DNA of 64,000 bases, from positions 62,001-126,000 of the forward strand of contig JAYKXP010000017.1 in the NCBI GenBank assembly GCA_037176845.1, given 5' to 3'. This DNA comes from Paramarasmius palmivorus. Lineage: Eukaryota; Basidiomycota; Agaricomycetes; Agaricales; Marasmiaceae. Shown here in pieces: positions 1-10,133 of this stretch. The translations under genes were made by a program, and so were the position numbers. The stretch's first letter is position 1; each line of letters starts with the position of its first letter. The notes under the pieces are model-generated. The model was not told the DNA's origin, made no database searches, and saw only the letters and a list, made by a program, of their open reading frames with translations.

Positions 1-1002
1 AAGGACACGGACAATGACGTGAACGGCAATGGATCGATGAGGTGTACCTTTGGCTTGTAATCGCTATGAGGAGTCACCGGAGAGGTTGGTGTCCCCCCTG
101 GTGATGGTGGAGTGTTTGACGACGAGGAGCGGTCACGTCTTATCTTGGATTTAGCCAATGCGATATAAGATGACTTTGAGAAGGGATTGAATGAGTGTTT
201 GGTAGGAGAAGGGCTTGGTGAGGGTGGAGCAACGGGTTGTAGCTGCGCATCGTTCTTGGCACCAGGCGAGTCGGCCACAGTACCAGGATCTATAAAGAAC
301 TGGTCGACACTCTCTTCCACCTGCTCATGCCGCGGACGTGGAGGTGGTCGGTCACCGAGGTAAATGAGACCGGCTTTGAGGCCTTCTTCTTTGATAAGGT
401 CCTCGAGCCTACTCCGGGGCTGAGCGAAATCAAAGAGGTCCTTGTAGGCTTCTTCTCTAGGAAGGTGAAGAGAGGTCGCATCTAGATATAGATCCTCATG
501 AGCGAGGAGCGCAATGAAATGATCCAAGGTAGTAAGCTCTCGATGTGTAGAAATGATTATCGAATCAGTCTCGATAACTGACGATGGGAAAGGGTCGGAG
601 GTGTATGGTTGTCGAATTAAAGAGTCATACGCCGGAATATAAGTTGAACGCAAGATGTGCATGCTTGCTATAGAGAAACCAGTCAAGAACTCGTCTTATC
701 ATTGCATGTGCTGAACCCGAGCTGAACCTACCAATGTAAAGTGCCCTGTTGACGAGTCTAAGCGATGTGACGAGCCAATGGAGGTTCTCTCTCTGACGCT
801 CAATCTTTCCTTCGCCTTCATACAGGCCATCGCTCTGAGGAAAGGTCGAGTAGACGACTTGGAGCAAAAGGTGTGCAGGTAGAGCTGAGAATGTTGGGCG
901 GTGACCTCTGGCAAAGTACTTTGGGGCGATTTCTGAGAATGGGGGCGGGGGAGGAAGGTATGGAGGAGGGGCAGGAATCATTGACTTTGAGTCTATGATC
1001 AT
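1..1002 (-). CDS. Uncharacterised Pro-rich protein, 3' end cut by window edge
   Basis: I do not recognise this protein. The ATG at 1002 opens with a proline run (PAPPPYLPPPPPF), followed by a hydrophobic stretch with LPAHLLLQVV and LRLVNRALYIG. That stretch resembles the short N-terminal helical segment of many basidiomycete F-box-like proteins, but I see no clear F-box. A 64-nt intron (731 down to 668, GTAGGT...CTATAG with branch CTTGAC) restores the frame to SMHILRSTYIPAYDSL. The second exon stays open to base 1. It turns Pro/Ser-rich (PPSPSPSPTKHSF, TPPSPGGTPTSP), as in a disordered regulatory tail. The start lies 69 bp from the ATG of the divergent gene at 1072, so the two probably share a promoter. 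The gene model is fairly sure; the function is unknown. Confidence 0.6.
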
Positions 1003-1071
1003 TGCGTTAAAAAGGTACTTTGCAAAAGTTTGAAACTGCGGAGAGAGCTAAGTATATCTTGTTCCCTTCCC

Positions 1072-1872
1072 ATGGCATCAGTCACTCCCATGACTTACCC
1101 CATTTCTATCCCGAGTTCCCCAGCAACTATCCCCACGCTCTCTGTATCCATTCCGAATCCTAAATCTCGTCGTTCTAGCTCTTCGTCGTCGTCGTCGTCG
1201 TCTTCACCATCATCTCGAACGCCCTTGGCAAACATCACCAATTCTATTCCCATATCCCATACCCAGTCGTCTACCAGGAAGAAACCCGTCTCCGCAGGCC
1301 TTCAGGACACTTATGATCACAGCGACCCGTTCAACAGCTCTTCCGAATCATTCTATTGTCCCCAAATCGTCTACGATTTCTGCTGCGCTGATGACCTCGA
1401 AAACTTTTCCATTTATCGCAACCAGGACACGCCATTGTCAATAATCTCCGTGTCATTCGGATCTGCGAGTGGGACGAATGTGTACGACATGTCTGCGTCG
1501 AGCGAGGAAGGTGAAGATGATGGGACTGGGGTGAAATCGCGTACAGGGCGAGTTGGAAGACGAGCTACAGACTGTACTCGCACAGCGTGCTCTTCAGAAG
1601 CCTCTTCGGATCCTTTGGTGGACTCTTCGCTCGGCATCATTATCACTCCTCCAACTCCTCCCGTTCTTCAACAAGTGCCACGACGCGACTCTGTTCCTCA
1701 AATCCTTCCTTTCACGTTCGGAAACACTCTTCAAGACCAAGATTCTCATCGCACGTCGATGCTGGAGGGAGATGTATTTGGGTTTGAGATCGAGGTTGGA
1801 AGGGTCAAGGCTGCCGATTTCGATTTTGAAGAGTGGGTGAATGGGAAACAGGAAACGCGCCAGTTCAACTAG
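1072..1872 (+). CDS. Uncharacterised Ser-rich protein, 266 aa, single exon
   Basis: A continuous 266-codon frame opens at the first in-frame ATG (MASVTPMTYPIS). Upstream codons of the same frame have no ATG. The first 80 residues are low complexity, with a run of 11 serines coded partly by a TCG microsatellite. The middle is acidic (ASSEEGEDDG), and the C-terminus is a more ordered, acidic and aromatic segment (GDVFGFEIEVGRVKAADFDFEEW). No domain, signal peptide or membrane segment is visible. The short conserved-looking C-terminal block is typical of fungal disordered proteins with one binding motif. Divergent partner: the gene starting at 1002. Function unknown. Confidence 0.55.
   Translation: MASVTPMTYPISIPSSPATIPTLSVSIPNPKSRRSSSSSSSSSSSPSSRTPLANITNSIPISHTQSSTRKKPVSAGLQDTYDHSDPFNSSSESFYCPQIVYDFCCADDLENFSIYRNQDTPLSIISVSFGSASGTNVYDMSASSEEGEDDGTGVKSRTGRVGRRATDCTRTACSSEASSDPLVDSSLGIIITPPTPPVLQQVPRRDSVPQILPFTFGNTLQDQDSHRTSMLEGDVFGFEIEVGRVKAADFDFEEWVNGKQETRQFN
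1183..1200 (+). repeat. (TCG)6 microsatellite inside coding sequence
   Basis: Six perfect TCG units encode part of the poly-serine run of the gene starting at 1072. The unit length is three, so unit gain or loss would change serine number without breaking the frame. Confidence 0.9.
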
Positions 1873-2059
1873 CCATATCTGTATGACGTTCCGTGTATCG
1901 AGCAGTCCTGAAATGAGTAGAGAATTCGTCGATAATCACATTTGTGAACTTTGAAATTTTTTCAGACGCGACCGAGGCGTATGTTTACCTTTGTTTGAAC
2001 CAAACGCCGTCGCCTTCAACCTGGCACCAGCTTGACCTTGTACCGCTACCACCACCAAT

Positions 2060-3096
2060 ATGTCTACAGCCCACAGACCGACATGGGATCCTGCACAAGC
2101 CAGAGATGTCAAGGGAGGATCCAGGCAGTTCTCCGTACGGGATATGGCTGCTCATACAAAACTAAAATTCCGGTTAGTATTCAAGCTGTTCTTGAGCAAC
2201 GTTTCCAACTCACGTTCCTTCTTACCAGTCAAGTCGGCCAAACGTCTGTAGATGAAGTCAAGAAGAGGGACTTGAGAGCAGAGCTGCTTGCCGCCGAACA
2301 AGAGGCACGCAACAAGAAGCGCAAAGCAGAGGGCAAGGAGCCGTTACCGTTACAGGATGGAAGCGCCGCCGGTGCAGACGAAGAAGCAAATAAACGCAGA
2401 AAGTTGTTACAAGAAGCCCTAGAACTGGACAAGGACGATGACGATGAAGACTCCGACGACGAGAAGAAGAGTTCTGCGGATAAGGACAAGGACGAGGAGG
2501 AAGACGAGTACGTGTTCATCCCCTTGTCCGCCCACTGGTGGTTGACTTTGATTGTTAGCGACGAAGATTCGGATGACGACGAAGATGACACTGCGGAACT
2601 TTTGCGAGAACTAGAAAAGATCAAACGTGAACGGGCAGAAGAAAAGGCTCGGCAAGAACGCGAACAGTCAGAGTCGGAAGCGGCATCGCGCGAAGCACAA
2701 ATAGCGACTGCGAACCCATTGCTCAATCTTGCGGCTGCTCTAGGGCAGAATCCCACTGGTGTGAACACGACTGTTCCTGGTTCCTTTGCAGTGAAAAGGC
2801 GTTGGGATGATGGTGCGTCATGCCGGCAGGTTTTGGACAAGTTTCGGTCTAACTGGTCGCTATTCATAGATCTCATATTCAAAAATCAAGCCATGGATAC
2901 CAGAGATAAGCCGCAAGGACGGTTCGTCAACGATTTGTTACGAACGGAATTTCACAAGTGAGTGCCCATTATCTTCTCCTGGCGTTTACCTGACTCAAGA
3001 GGAATTTCTCGTTCTCAGAAAGTTCATGTCAAAGTTCATCAAGGTGTGTAAGAGTGTCCTGGTCGTTTTCAACAATACTAACCTCTGTCTCAGTGA
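2060..3096 (+). CDS. cwc15: Pre-mRNA-splicing factor Cwc15 (NineTeen-complex associated), 253 aa
   Basis: Cwc15/Cwf15 is a small, mostly disordered spliceosome component associated with the Prp19/Cdc5 complex. The N-terminus STAHRPTWDPA, the SVRDMAAHTKLKFR block, the acidic middle, the LLRELEKIKRERAEE helix, NPLLNL, KRRWDDDLIFKNQ and the end RFVNDLLRTEFHKKF follow the whole length of the family. Exons by frame closure: 2060-2172, 2229-2507, 2559-2812, 2870-2957, 3019-3043 and 3094-3096, adding to 254 codons. The second intron (2508-2558, 51 nt) is a multiple of three with no stop, so its retention would insert 17 residues in the acidic region. The last intron (3044-3093) separates the final lysine codon from the stop codon, which forms its own coding exon. 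Identity is very secure, exon ends nearly so. Confidence 0.93.
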
Positions 3097-3689
3097 ATTT
3101 TGGCTCGATCCGCGTCATTATCTTCCTTCGGATATCATATTGGTCATGTACACGTGTATTATTCGCTGCAAATGTAGAAAAAAGTCTATCACTCGTCCGA
3201 GGTCGGCTTTTTACTCTCATACACCCTTGTTCTTGGTCTGCGATGCACATGGCTGGCTTAAGCCACACTATCGTCGATTCCGACAGGTGCGGTCCCTTTG
3301 CTCATAGTAGTCGGTTAGTTGTATGAGACTGACGGTACGGCAGGAATGCTTAAACGTTGGTACCTCTATGTGTAGTGCCCTGCGCAATTAATTTGTGAAC
3401 CGCCTACGGAGGCGAAATGGAGTTCAAGCCAAGGCCGAGGTCTGTTTTACGTCCTCCCGAAATGTCAAAATACTCCAAGCTTGCTCCAAGCCACTGATCG
3501 TGTGTCCACTATGTATTCTCGCATCCGTTCAAGGCCTCTTTACTCGCGACCAATTCGCGATCCACTGTCACGATCGGTTCCCGCATTACAAAGCCAAGTA
3601 GTTACTTATAACGTCGACAAGAACCAGGGTAACTGCCAGCTACCTAGTTGTCAAACACCGCAATGGCGGATAATTCAATACTACTGAAC
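3097..3689. other. Intergenic, no gene recognised
   Basis: About 590 bp between cwc15 and the first decayed membrane-protein copy. Only short frames without recognisable protein content occur on either strand. It should hold the cwc15 3' UTR; I see nothing else I can support. Confidence 0.5.
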
Positions 3690-4500
3690 CCTTGAACAGA
3701 CTGGCAAACTCTCTCCTAGCTGATGGGTTCGTACTAAATCGCCAGTTGTTCCGTGTCACGTCTTTCCTGACTCGTTCTCATGGGACTTCATCGTTCCCCT
3801 CCAAGACGAAGGTTAAAACCGACAACCACACTACCGACGGTCATCTACTTTTCATACCGGTGACGTACCAGATTCTAAAACTTTGCTTTTCATCTATTCT
3901 GATTATCGCTCAGATTAAGCGTCCTGTTTAGCGTAGTTCTTAAGTCATCTTTAGATAAACGTTCTATGCAGCCCACTCTCCTCGACGAATATTGTGCAAA
4001 GTCGCACCAAATGGTTATGCTCCCGTCGTCGTGTCTTCATCTCCCGTCGTCGTCCTTTTCACACGGGCCTTCTACAAGGACGACATCCGATTAGCAACTG
4101 TCTTGACTATCTTTTCGTTCCTCATTGTGGTCGGCCGTTAGGACAAATGTCACTCCCGCAAACCTTTACTGCACAATCGTCATCAGACATAAGCGGGTTC
4201 CGATGAAGCCCATGCCTTCGGACGACGTCGATGTCAAGCTTATGAAAATGCGCCGTACCTTGGGAGGAAGACATTTACTCGAGTATTCGAAGACATTTTG
4301 GCGAGATGTCGTCACAACCACCTTCTGTGAGACGTTGCACGTATCACACTTCATCTTCAAACCTGGGTTTGAATCATTGGCGCTTCTCACAGATCCGTTG
4401 CCTGAAGTGTACGCAAAACTGTTTGACAAGCTAATTCGATAGGAAGGAATAGACTATTTCGTTGGATCCGAAACGGGAGGTGGACGCGACATTGATTCCT
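3690..4500 (+). pseudogene. Decayed copy A of the tandem membrane-protein family
   Basis: Blocks colinear with the intact copy at 4656-5789 can be followed in order. The TGGGACTTCATCG segment near 3781 matches the second exon (FLWDFIVHLQDE). A GATTAAGCGTCCTGTTTAG block near 3912 matches the LSVLC exon. From about 4040 on, the GGGCCTTCTACAAGGACGAC region matches the third membrane segment, and GCGCCGTACCTTGGGAGG near 4248 matches KIRRTLEGRH. A degraded LDPERNMDI segment lies near 4462. The frame is broken repeatedly by small indels and stops, and no usable start exon is present. This is a dead or dying copy upstream of its intact relatives. Its limits are approximate. Confidence 0.75.
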
Positions 4501-4655
4501 CACTGACTCGGGGGTACGTTGGAGTTTCAAGTTGACAGATGAATGAATATTCAATATATATATGTAGTCCTCACCAACTCCCCAACTCTATTCATTGGCA
4601 TATCAGTCCCGATTCTTGGCCTGCTTACCGAGTGCGACACTCTCGTCTTCACGAC

Positions 4656-5789
4656 ATGGCAGACGCTGGCCTCAGGCTACGGCCTCAGACAGACGGTGAT
4701 CTTCCCCATCCATTGGGCTCGTACATATATGCTGGCACCTTGGGGGTTCGTTCCAATGTCTTCTGTCGTGTTTAATCTTCACTGAAGTCGGTTTTGTTGT
4801 CAGATGTTCTTATGGGATTTCATCGTTCATCTTCAGGACGAATATCGACTCTTTTTAAAGCAGAAGATCACACTGCCGACCCTTGTCTATTTCTCGTGCA
4901 GGTGATGCCCAATACCTATCCTTTTGTCATACACACTGGCATGCCCCCTAATTCTTTGTCAGATTGAGCGTCTTGTGCAGTGTAGTGGCTGGGACGGTGT
5001 TCTTCAGTCAGCATTACTTATCCCGCAGACGAGTCTACATTGATTGACGCGAACCTTCCTAATAGCTGCTCCGCTGGATGGATGGTGTCCTATTATGGCC
5101 AAAGTCTTGCTGAGTGGTCTCACATCTATCACGATGTCTTCATCCCTTCTCCTAGTGCTATTCATTCGTGCTCTCTACACAGACGGCCGATTCGCAACTG
5201 TCTTCTCGGTCATATCATTCTTCGTCGTTGTCGGTTCTTCAGCGATACCACTATATTCAGGCGTTGGCAGAAAAGCCAACTCCACAAGTCCCTACTGCAC
5301 AATCGCGAACAAACACAAGCGGCTTTCTCAAATAACAACAGCAACGATGGTGATGCACAGGCTGATCGTTTTCTGGGCAATTGGGAAGAAGCTCTTGCCG
5401 CCGAATGATGAAGAGGAACCTCAGACCAGGGCCATGAAAATCCGTCGTACCTTGGAAGGGAGGCATCTGCCAGAATTCTCGAGAACACTTTGGCGGCATG
5501 GCCAGAAGAACTCTCTGTGAGCGACGTATGGCATCAGTGTCGAGGGTTGGCTTCTGACAGTGCTGATTACAGGGCATTCATTCTTGCGGGGCTGGTCCTT
5601 CTTACCGTATTTTCGTCCAATATTCTCCCCGAAGTATATGGATTTATTTTGGGCGGAGTGCTCACTACCGTTCATAATTGTTTGACAAGCCGTTTAATAC
5701 GGAGGGTTAAAGCTGTTTCGCTGGATCCGGAACGAAACATGGACATTACATTAATGTCGGGGTTCCTGACTAACTCAGGAATGCGCTGA
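4656..5789 (+). CDS. Fungal multi-pass membrane protein, copy B, 299 aa
   Basis: An intact member of the local family. Exons 4656-4745, 4804-4901, 4963-5006, 5066-5516 and 5573-5789 close to exactly 300 codons. The short soluble N-terminus ends in PHPLGSYIYAGTLG, and next comes FLWDFIVHLQDEYRLFLKQK. Hydrophobic segments then follow around VYFSCRLSVLCSVVAG, AKVLLSGLTSITMSSSLLLVLF, TVFSVISFFVVVGSSAIPLY, TMVMHRLIVFWAI and FILAGLVLLTVFSSNILPEVYGFILGGVL, giving about six or seven membrane spans. A positively charged cytosolic-looking loop (KIRRTLEGRHLPEFSRTLWR) separates the last two groups. The layout recalls the DUF6533-type fungal membrane proteins, but the match is only in topology, so I leave it unnamed. 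Function unknown. Confidence 0.8.
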
Positions 5790-6408
5790 GATGTGTCGCG
5801 TAGACTCCTCGGAGTTGCGATAAGATGATTTTTAATTTATTGTACAGTCGCACCTCTGAAACGAGCTAGATTTTGCACGATTGCCAAAAGAGACACCCCC
5901 GCAGGCTGTGCCGTAGTGCCTTCAAGTTCAAAACTTCAAGGATCAGAGTGTTTGCCTTTGACACGAGGTTGGGGAAACCCGATACGCAAGTACTGTACAT
6001 GGTACCTCGATCATTTCGATATAACCATAGCCTCCAAAACTGTGACATAGTGGCATAGTACATACCTTTCTCAACCGGCACCGCGACGCATTCAGGACGA
6101 GATTCCTGTCAGTGGTCACTAGCTGGCCATGGTACTGGATAAATGCAAAAATTACTGTCTTGGCCAACTACCCACATCACGTGGTACAACTACGGGCGCT
6201 TAGGGTTGACTGAATGTTCAAAATTTCAAAAACAATTCTTAAAAACAAAAAAATGAGAAAGGTACTCAGGGAGTCCCTCGGGGAAATATGTTGCAAGGAT
6301 TCCTTGGAGCCTTTAATGCGAGAAAATGAGTTAGGGAGTTGTTTTTGAATTCTGAATGTTTCCTGGACTTAACGTCATGTGATGTGAGTAATGAATGAAA
6401 CACATTCC
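5790..6408. other. Intergenic between copies B and C
   Basis: About 620 bp with no protein-like frame on either strand. Near 6230-6250 there is an A-rich run (AAAAACAAAAAAATGAG). The stretch ends abruptly at 6409, where the directly repeated segment that also occurs at 7561 begins. Confidence 0.5.
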
Positions 6409-6716
6409 TGAAAAACGTTCCCTAAGTCTCCCTCGTCACCGTCGTTTGTTTATCTACTAAAGCTACTACGTTACGGCTGTCTCAAAGTTTGCCATGTTAC
6501 GACCTCGTTTTAGTAAATGCAATCTATTCAGCCCCTCACACCAAACTTCCTGTTTCACCACCAATCATGTCGATGGAACCATGGCACAACAGCCATAGAG
6601 ACCTTCCTCATCCAATGGGCTCATACCTATATGCTGGTACCTTAGGGGTAAGTCTCTGTCCTAATCGTTAACACCTACTATGTTCAGCTGGCCATGTTCA
6701 CGTTTTAGATGCTTTG
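6409..6716 (+). repeat. Direct repeat, left copy (promoter plus first exon of copy C)
   Basis: By eye this segment matches 7561-7868 with three substitutions in about 300 bp: A/C in CTACTaAAGC, C/T in GCCCcTCAC and C/T in CCTcATCC. It covers the 5' flank, the first exon, the first intron and the first bases of exon 2. The offset is 1152 bp. Identity stops near 6716, where indels begin in this copy. Confidence 0.9.
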
Positions 6717-7490
6717 TGGATTCTATCGTTAATCTGCAAGCGATATCAACTTCTGTTGAAGCAGAAGATCACAATCCACATTGTTACTTTTGCTGCAGGG
6801 ATAGTAGCGTATTTCTGTATAAATCATGATTACGTTACCTACATACCATAGCGTTATCGCAATAGTACACTGCAGCGGTTTTCGAGATTCTTTGGTGAGG
6901 AACTGCATAATCGGTTGTCTTCTTACTGCTCACGCGCGGAGAATGTCCACCTGCAATCTAGCACATGAGTCAGTTGTCATAGCTCCACATCGCATCTTCG
7001 TACTTCTACGCCTTCAGAATGACCGATTCGATATTCCCGCCTATCGTTATCGTTCTATGGCTCTTGCGTGCTCCTTCTAGCACGGAGTCAAGTCACCACT
7101 ACAAGTTCTTATTGCACGATAATCAACAAACGCAAATTGCTCTCTCAATTAGTCGTTGTGACGATGATGGTGCATAGATTTACCATGTTCTGGCAATTGC
7201 GATGAAACTCTTGCCTTCGAGCGACGAGGAGGAACAATCGCGAACAAGAGGAATAAAATATTTGAAGGATATGCAGCAGGGCAAAAGTCGAGAATGTTCA
7301 AGTGCTAAAGCTCTTTACAGTACTACTAGGGCAAGCTATCGTTGTAAAAGTGCCAGAGGTTGCAGCCAGTGGTGCGAGATGATGCTGTGCTACCTTCCAT
7401 TTCGAGCGCATCCCTATATGGCAGTCGTCTTTTTGGGAACGGATCAAGTCGGTCCGGACAATTCTCGATCATAGTGTCCTTTCAGCCAAT
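6567..7490 (+). pseudogene. Decayed copy C of the membrane-protein family, tandem duplicate of copy D
   Basis: The first exon (MSMEPWHNSHRDLPHPMGSY...) and its GTAAGT donor are intact and almost identical to copy D. Exon 2 then carries single-base deletions (GCTTTGTGGATTC against GCTTTTGTGGGATTT) and lost bases in the DEYQLLLKQK region. The exon 3 equivalent is unrecognisable. Later blocks remain, including CGGAGAATG near 6939, AAGTCACCACTACAAGT near 7089, and the MHRFTMFW and LPSSDEEEQSRTRG segments near 7170-7250. The frame is broken throughout, so a functional protein is not expected. The first exon could still be transcribed and spliced to nothing useful. The 3' limit is approximate. Confidence 0.82.
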
Positions 7491-7560
7491 TTTTATCTCC
7501 GTTTTACAGGCCTCTCTGTACATGCTTGCCATCGTCACAGAGAGGACAGTAACAGGCCTA

Positions 7561-7868
7561 TGAAAAACGTTCCCTAAGTCTCCCTCGTCACCGTCGTTTG
7601 TTTATCTACTCAAGCTACTACGTTACGGCTGTCTCAAAGTTTGCCATGTTACGACCTCGTTTTAGTAAATGCAATCTATTCAGCCCTTCACACCAAACTT
7701 CCTGTTTCACCACCAATCATGTCGATGGAACCATGGCACAACAGCCATAGAGACCTTCCTTATCCAATGGGCTCATACCTATATGCTGGTACCTTAGGGG
7801 TAAGTCTCTGTCCTAATCGTTAACACCTACTATGTTCAGCTGGCCATGTTCACGTTTTAGATGCTTTT
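7561..7868 (+). repeat. Direct repeat, right copy (promoter plus first exon of copy D)
   Basis: Partner of 6409-6716. It carries the 5' flank, first exon and first intron of the intact copy D. The left edge is sharp: upstream of the TGAAAAACGTTCCC start only a CC-like dinucleotide is shared. Confidence 0.9.
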
Positions 7869-8861
7869 GTGGGATTTTATCGTTAATCTGCAAGACGAGT
7901 ATCAACTTTTGTTGAAGCAGAAGATCACAATCCCAACAATTGTCTACTTTTGGTGCAGGTGATATAGTGCTATTTCTGTACTTACACTCATGTTTACCGT
8001 TCCCTTTCATGACCAGATTGAGCGGCTTATGCGGCACAGTAGTCGGGGCGGTGTTTTTCAGTGAGTATCAGGTTCAGTCGTGTGGATCACTGCATTAATT
8101 GGCCTGGTCGTCTTCCTTAGCTGCTCCGCTCGGAGAATGGTGCTCTATCCTGGCCAAGGTTATGCTCACTGGTTACGCCCTTGTCATAGCGTCCTCTTCG
8201 CTGCTCTTCGTACTCTTCGTACGGGCTTTCTACATAGGAAGTAACCGATTCACAACCATATTCTCTGTCTTGTCGTTATTCATTGCCATTGGCTCTTCGG
8301 CGGTGCCTCCCTTCCTAGGCGTCGGAGTCCAAGTCACCACTACAAGTCCTTATTGCACGATAACCAACAAACGCAAATTGCTCTCTCAATCGGTCACTGT
8401 GACGATGTTGGTGCATAAATTTACCATGTTCTGGGCAATTGCGATGAAACTCTTGCCTTCGAGTGACGAGGAGGAGGAACAATCGCGAACGAGGGTCAAG
8501 AAAATCCGTAGCACTTTGGGGGGAAAGCATCTACCGGAGCTTTCAAGAACCCTCTGGCGGGATAGCCAGAAGTATCTCTTGTGAGTATCCACTTTTAATG
8601 TCTCGTAAAATTGTAGCCGCTCATAATGACCACAGAGTATATATGGCCACGAGTCTGATGACTCTTGCTGCATTCTCTACAAACACTTTCCCTGAGGTTT
8701 ACGGTTTCGTTTTTGGCGGGATACACATAGCCGTCCATACCTGTCTGACATGCTATCTAATGCGGAGGATTAGAGCCGCTTCACTGAACCCGGAACGAAA
8801 CATGAACATTGACCTCGGGTTTCCTGGCTCAGGGTTACCAGGGATAGATGAATATAGATAG
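7719..8861 (+). CDS. Fungal multi-pass membrane protein, copy D, 302 aa
   Basis: An intact family member with exons 7719-7799, 7861-7958, 8017-8060, 8121-8580 and 8636-8861, closing to 303 codons. Exons 2, 3 and 4 are 98, 44 and 460 nt, the same as in copy E, with identical intron phases. The protein has the short soluble N-terminus, LLWDFIVNLQDEYQLLLKQK, then about six membrane spans (for example VYFWCRLSGLCGTVVGAVFF and TMLVHKFTMFWAIAMKLL). A charged loop with SSDEEEEQSRTR and KIRSTLGGKHLPELSRTLWR follows, and it ends in LNPERNMNIDLGFPG. The start is the ATG giving MSMEPWH. An upstream in-frame ATG at 7641 would need part of the 5' flank to be coding. Function unknown. Confidence 0.8.
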
Positions 8862-9035
8862 ATCCAGACTCTCATATGCGTCGGCCGTTACTCTTTGGAC
8901 GAATGTATTAAAAGTCTCAAACTCTAATTATTGGCATGTTGGTCACTGACCCGATTTACTAGTACATATGTACTCGCTGAGTCTCCGAGTCGCATGAGCT
9001 GGCAACCCGGGTAAATCACTCTGCCAGCTTTCACG

Positions 9036-10133
9036 ATGGCAGACATCAAGTCACATCCTCAAACAGATGCACACCCTCATCCATTAGGCTCGTACATACA
9101 CGCCGGTACCTTGGGGGTACGTTCCAGCGTCTTCTTTCTTTTTTATCTTCACACTAAAGCTGATATTATTTGCAGATGTTCTTATGGGATTTCATCATTC
9201 ATCTCCAGGAGGAATATCGACTTTTTTTGAAGCAGAAGATCACATTTCCGACCATTGTCTACTTTTTGTGCAGGTGATGCTCAACACCCGACTTTTGCCA
9301 TACACGTCCTAATACTTTTCTTTAGGTTGAGCGTCTTATGCAGCGCGGTGGCCGGGACGATGTTCTTCAGTCAGTGCTGCGTGGGTTATCGCCCAGATGA
9401 GTCGATGTTAATTGAAATGGACCTCCCTTAGCTGCTCCGCTCGACGAGTGGTGTTTTATCGTGGCTAAAATCATGCTCAGCGGTTTTGCAACTATCGTGG
9501 TGACATCCTCCCTTCTCTTGGTGCTCTTCATCCGTGCTTTCTACGCGGGAAACGGCCGATTTTCCACCGTCTTTTCAGTCATATCATTCCTCGTTGTTAT
9601 TGGTTCTGCAGCAGTACCGTTGTATCTGGCTGTTGGCAGAACAGCTAGCTTCACCAGCCCCTACTGCACAATCACCTATGAAAACAAGTGGCCTTTTCAA
9701 GTAGTGACGTTAACGATGGTCATGCATAGACTGACGGTTTTCTGGGCAATTGGAAAGAAGCTCTTACCACCGATTAGCGAAGAGGGTCCTCAGTCTCTGA
9801 CCAAGGCCATGAAGATCCGTCGTATCCTTGAGGGGAGGCATCTACCTGAGTTTTCGAGAACGCTCTGGCGGGATGGTCAAAAATACTCTTTGTGAGTAAT
9901 GCATGTCGTGTCGAAGGCTGGCTTTTGATATTCCAAGCCACAGAGCGTTTATCCTCGCGGGGTTGACGATCTTCATTGGGTACTCCACAAGTGCACTCCC
10001 TGCAGGTTACGGATTCATTTTGAGCAGTGTACTCACCATCATTCATAATTGCTTGACAAGTCATTTGGTACGGAGGATAAAGGCTGTCTCATTAGATCCG
10101 GAGCGTAACATGGACATTACATCGAGTTTCTGA
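9036..10133 (+). CDS. Fungal multi-pass membrane protein, copy E, 290 aa
   Basis: The third intact member. Exons 9036-9116, 9176-9273, 9326-9369, 9432-9891 and 9944-10133 close to 291 codons with canonical GT-AG ends. The N-terminus MADIKSHPQTDAHPHPLG is close to copy B (MADAGLRLRPQTDGDLPHPLG), so B and E form one subgroup and C and D another. Hydrophobic segments are VYFLCRLSVLCSAVAGTMFF, VAKIMLSGFATIVVTSSLLL, TVFSVISFLVVIGSAAVPLY, TMVMHRLTVFWAIGKKLL and FILAGLTIFIGYSTSALPAG. It ends in the shared motif RRIKAVSLDPERNMDI. The late position of that charged motif suggests a cytosolic C-terminus. Function unknown. Confidence 0.82.

Noticed and set aside
2229..2882. 217-codon minus-strand frame rich in serine
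   Set aside because: Antisense of the Asp/Glu-rich cwc15 exons; acidic codons on one strand read as Ser on the other.
7641..7718. Upstream in-frame ATG extending copy D by 26 codons
   Set aside because: The extension is also present in the dead copy C and absent in B and E, whose starts align with ATG 7719.
3690..10133. Firm DUF6533 or GPCR label for the membrane-protein family
   Set aside because: Topology and a DE-x(L) start are suggestive, but the usual DUF6533 core residues were not clearly present.
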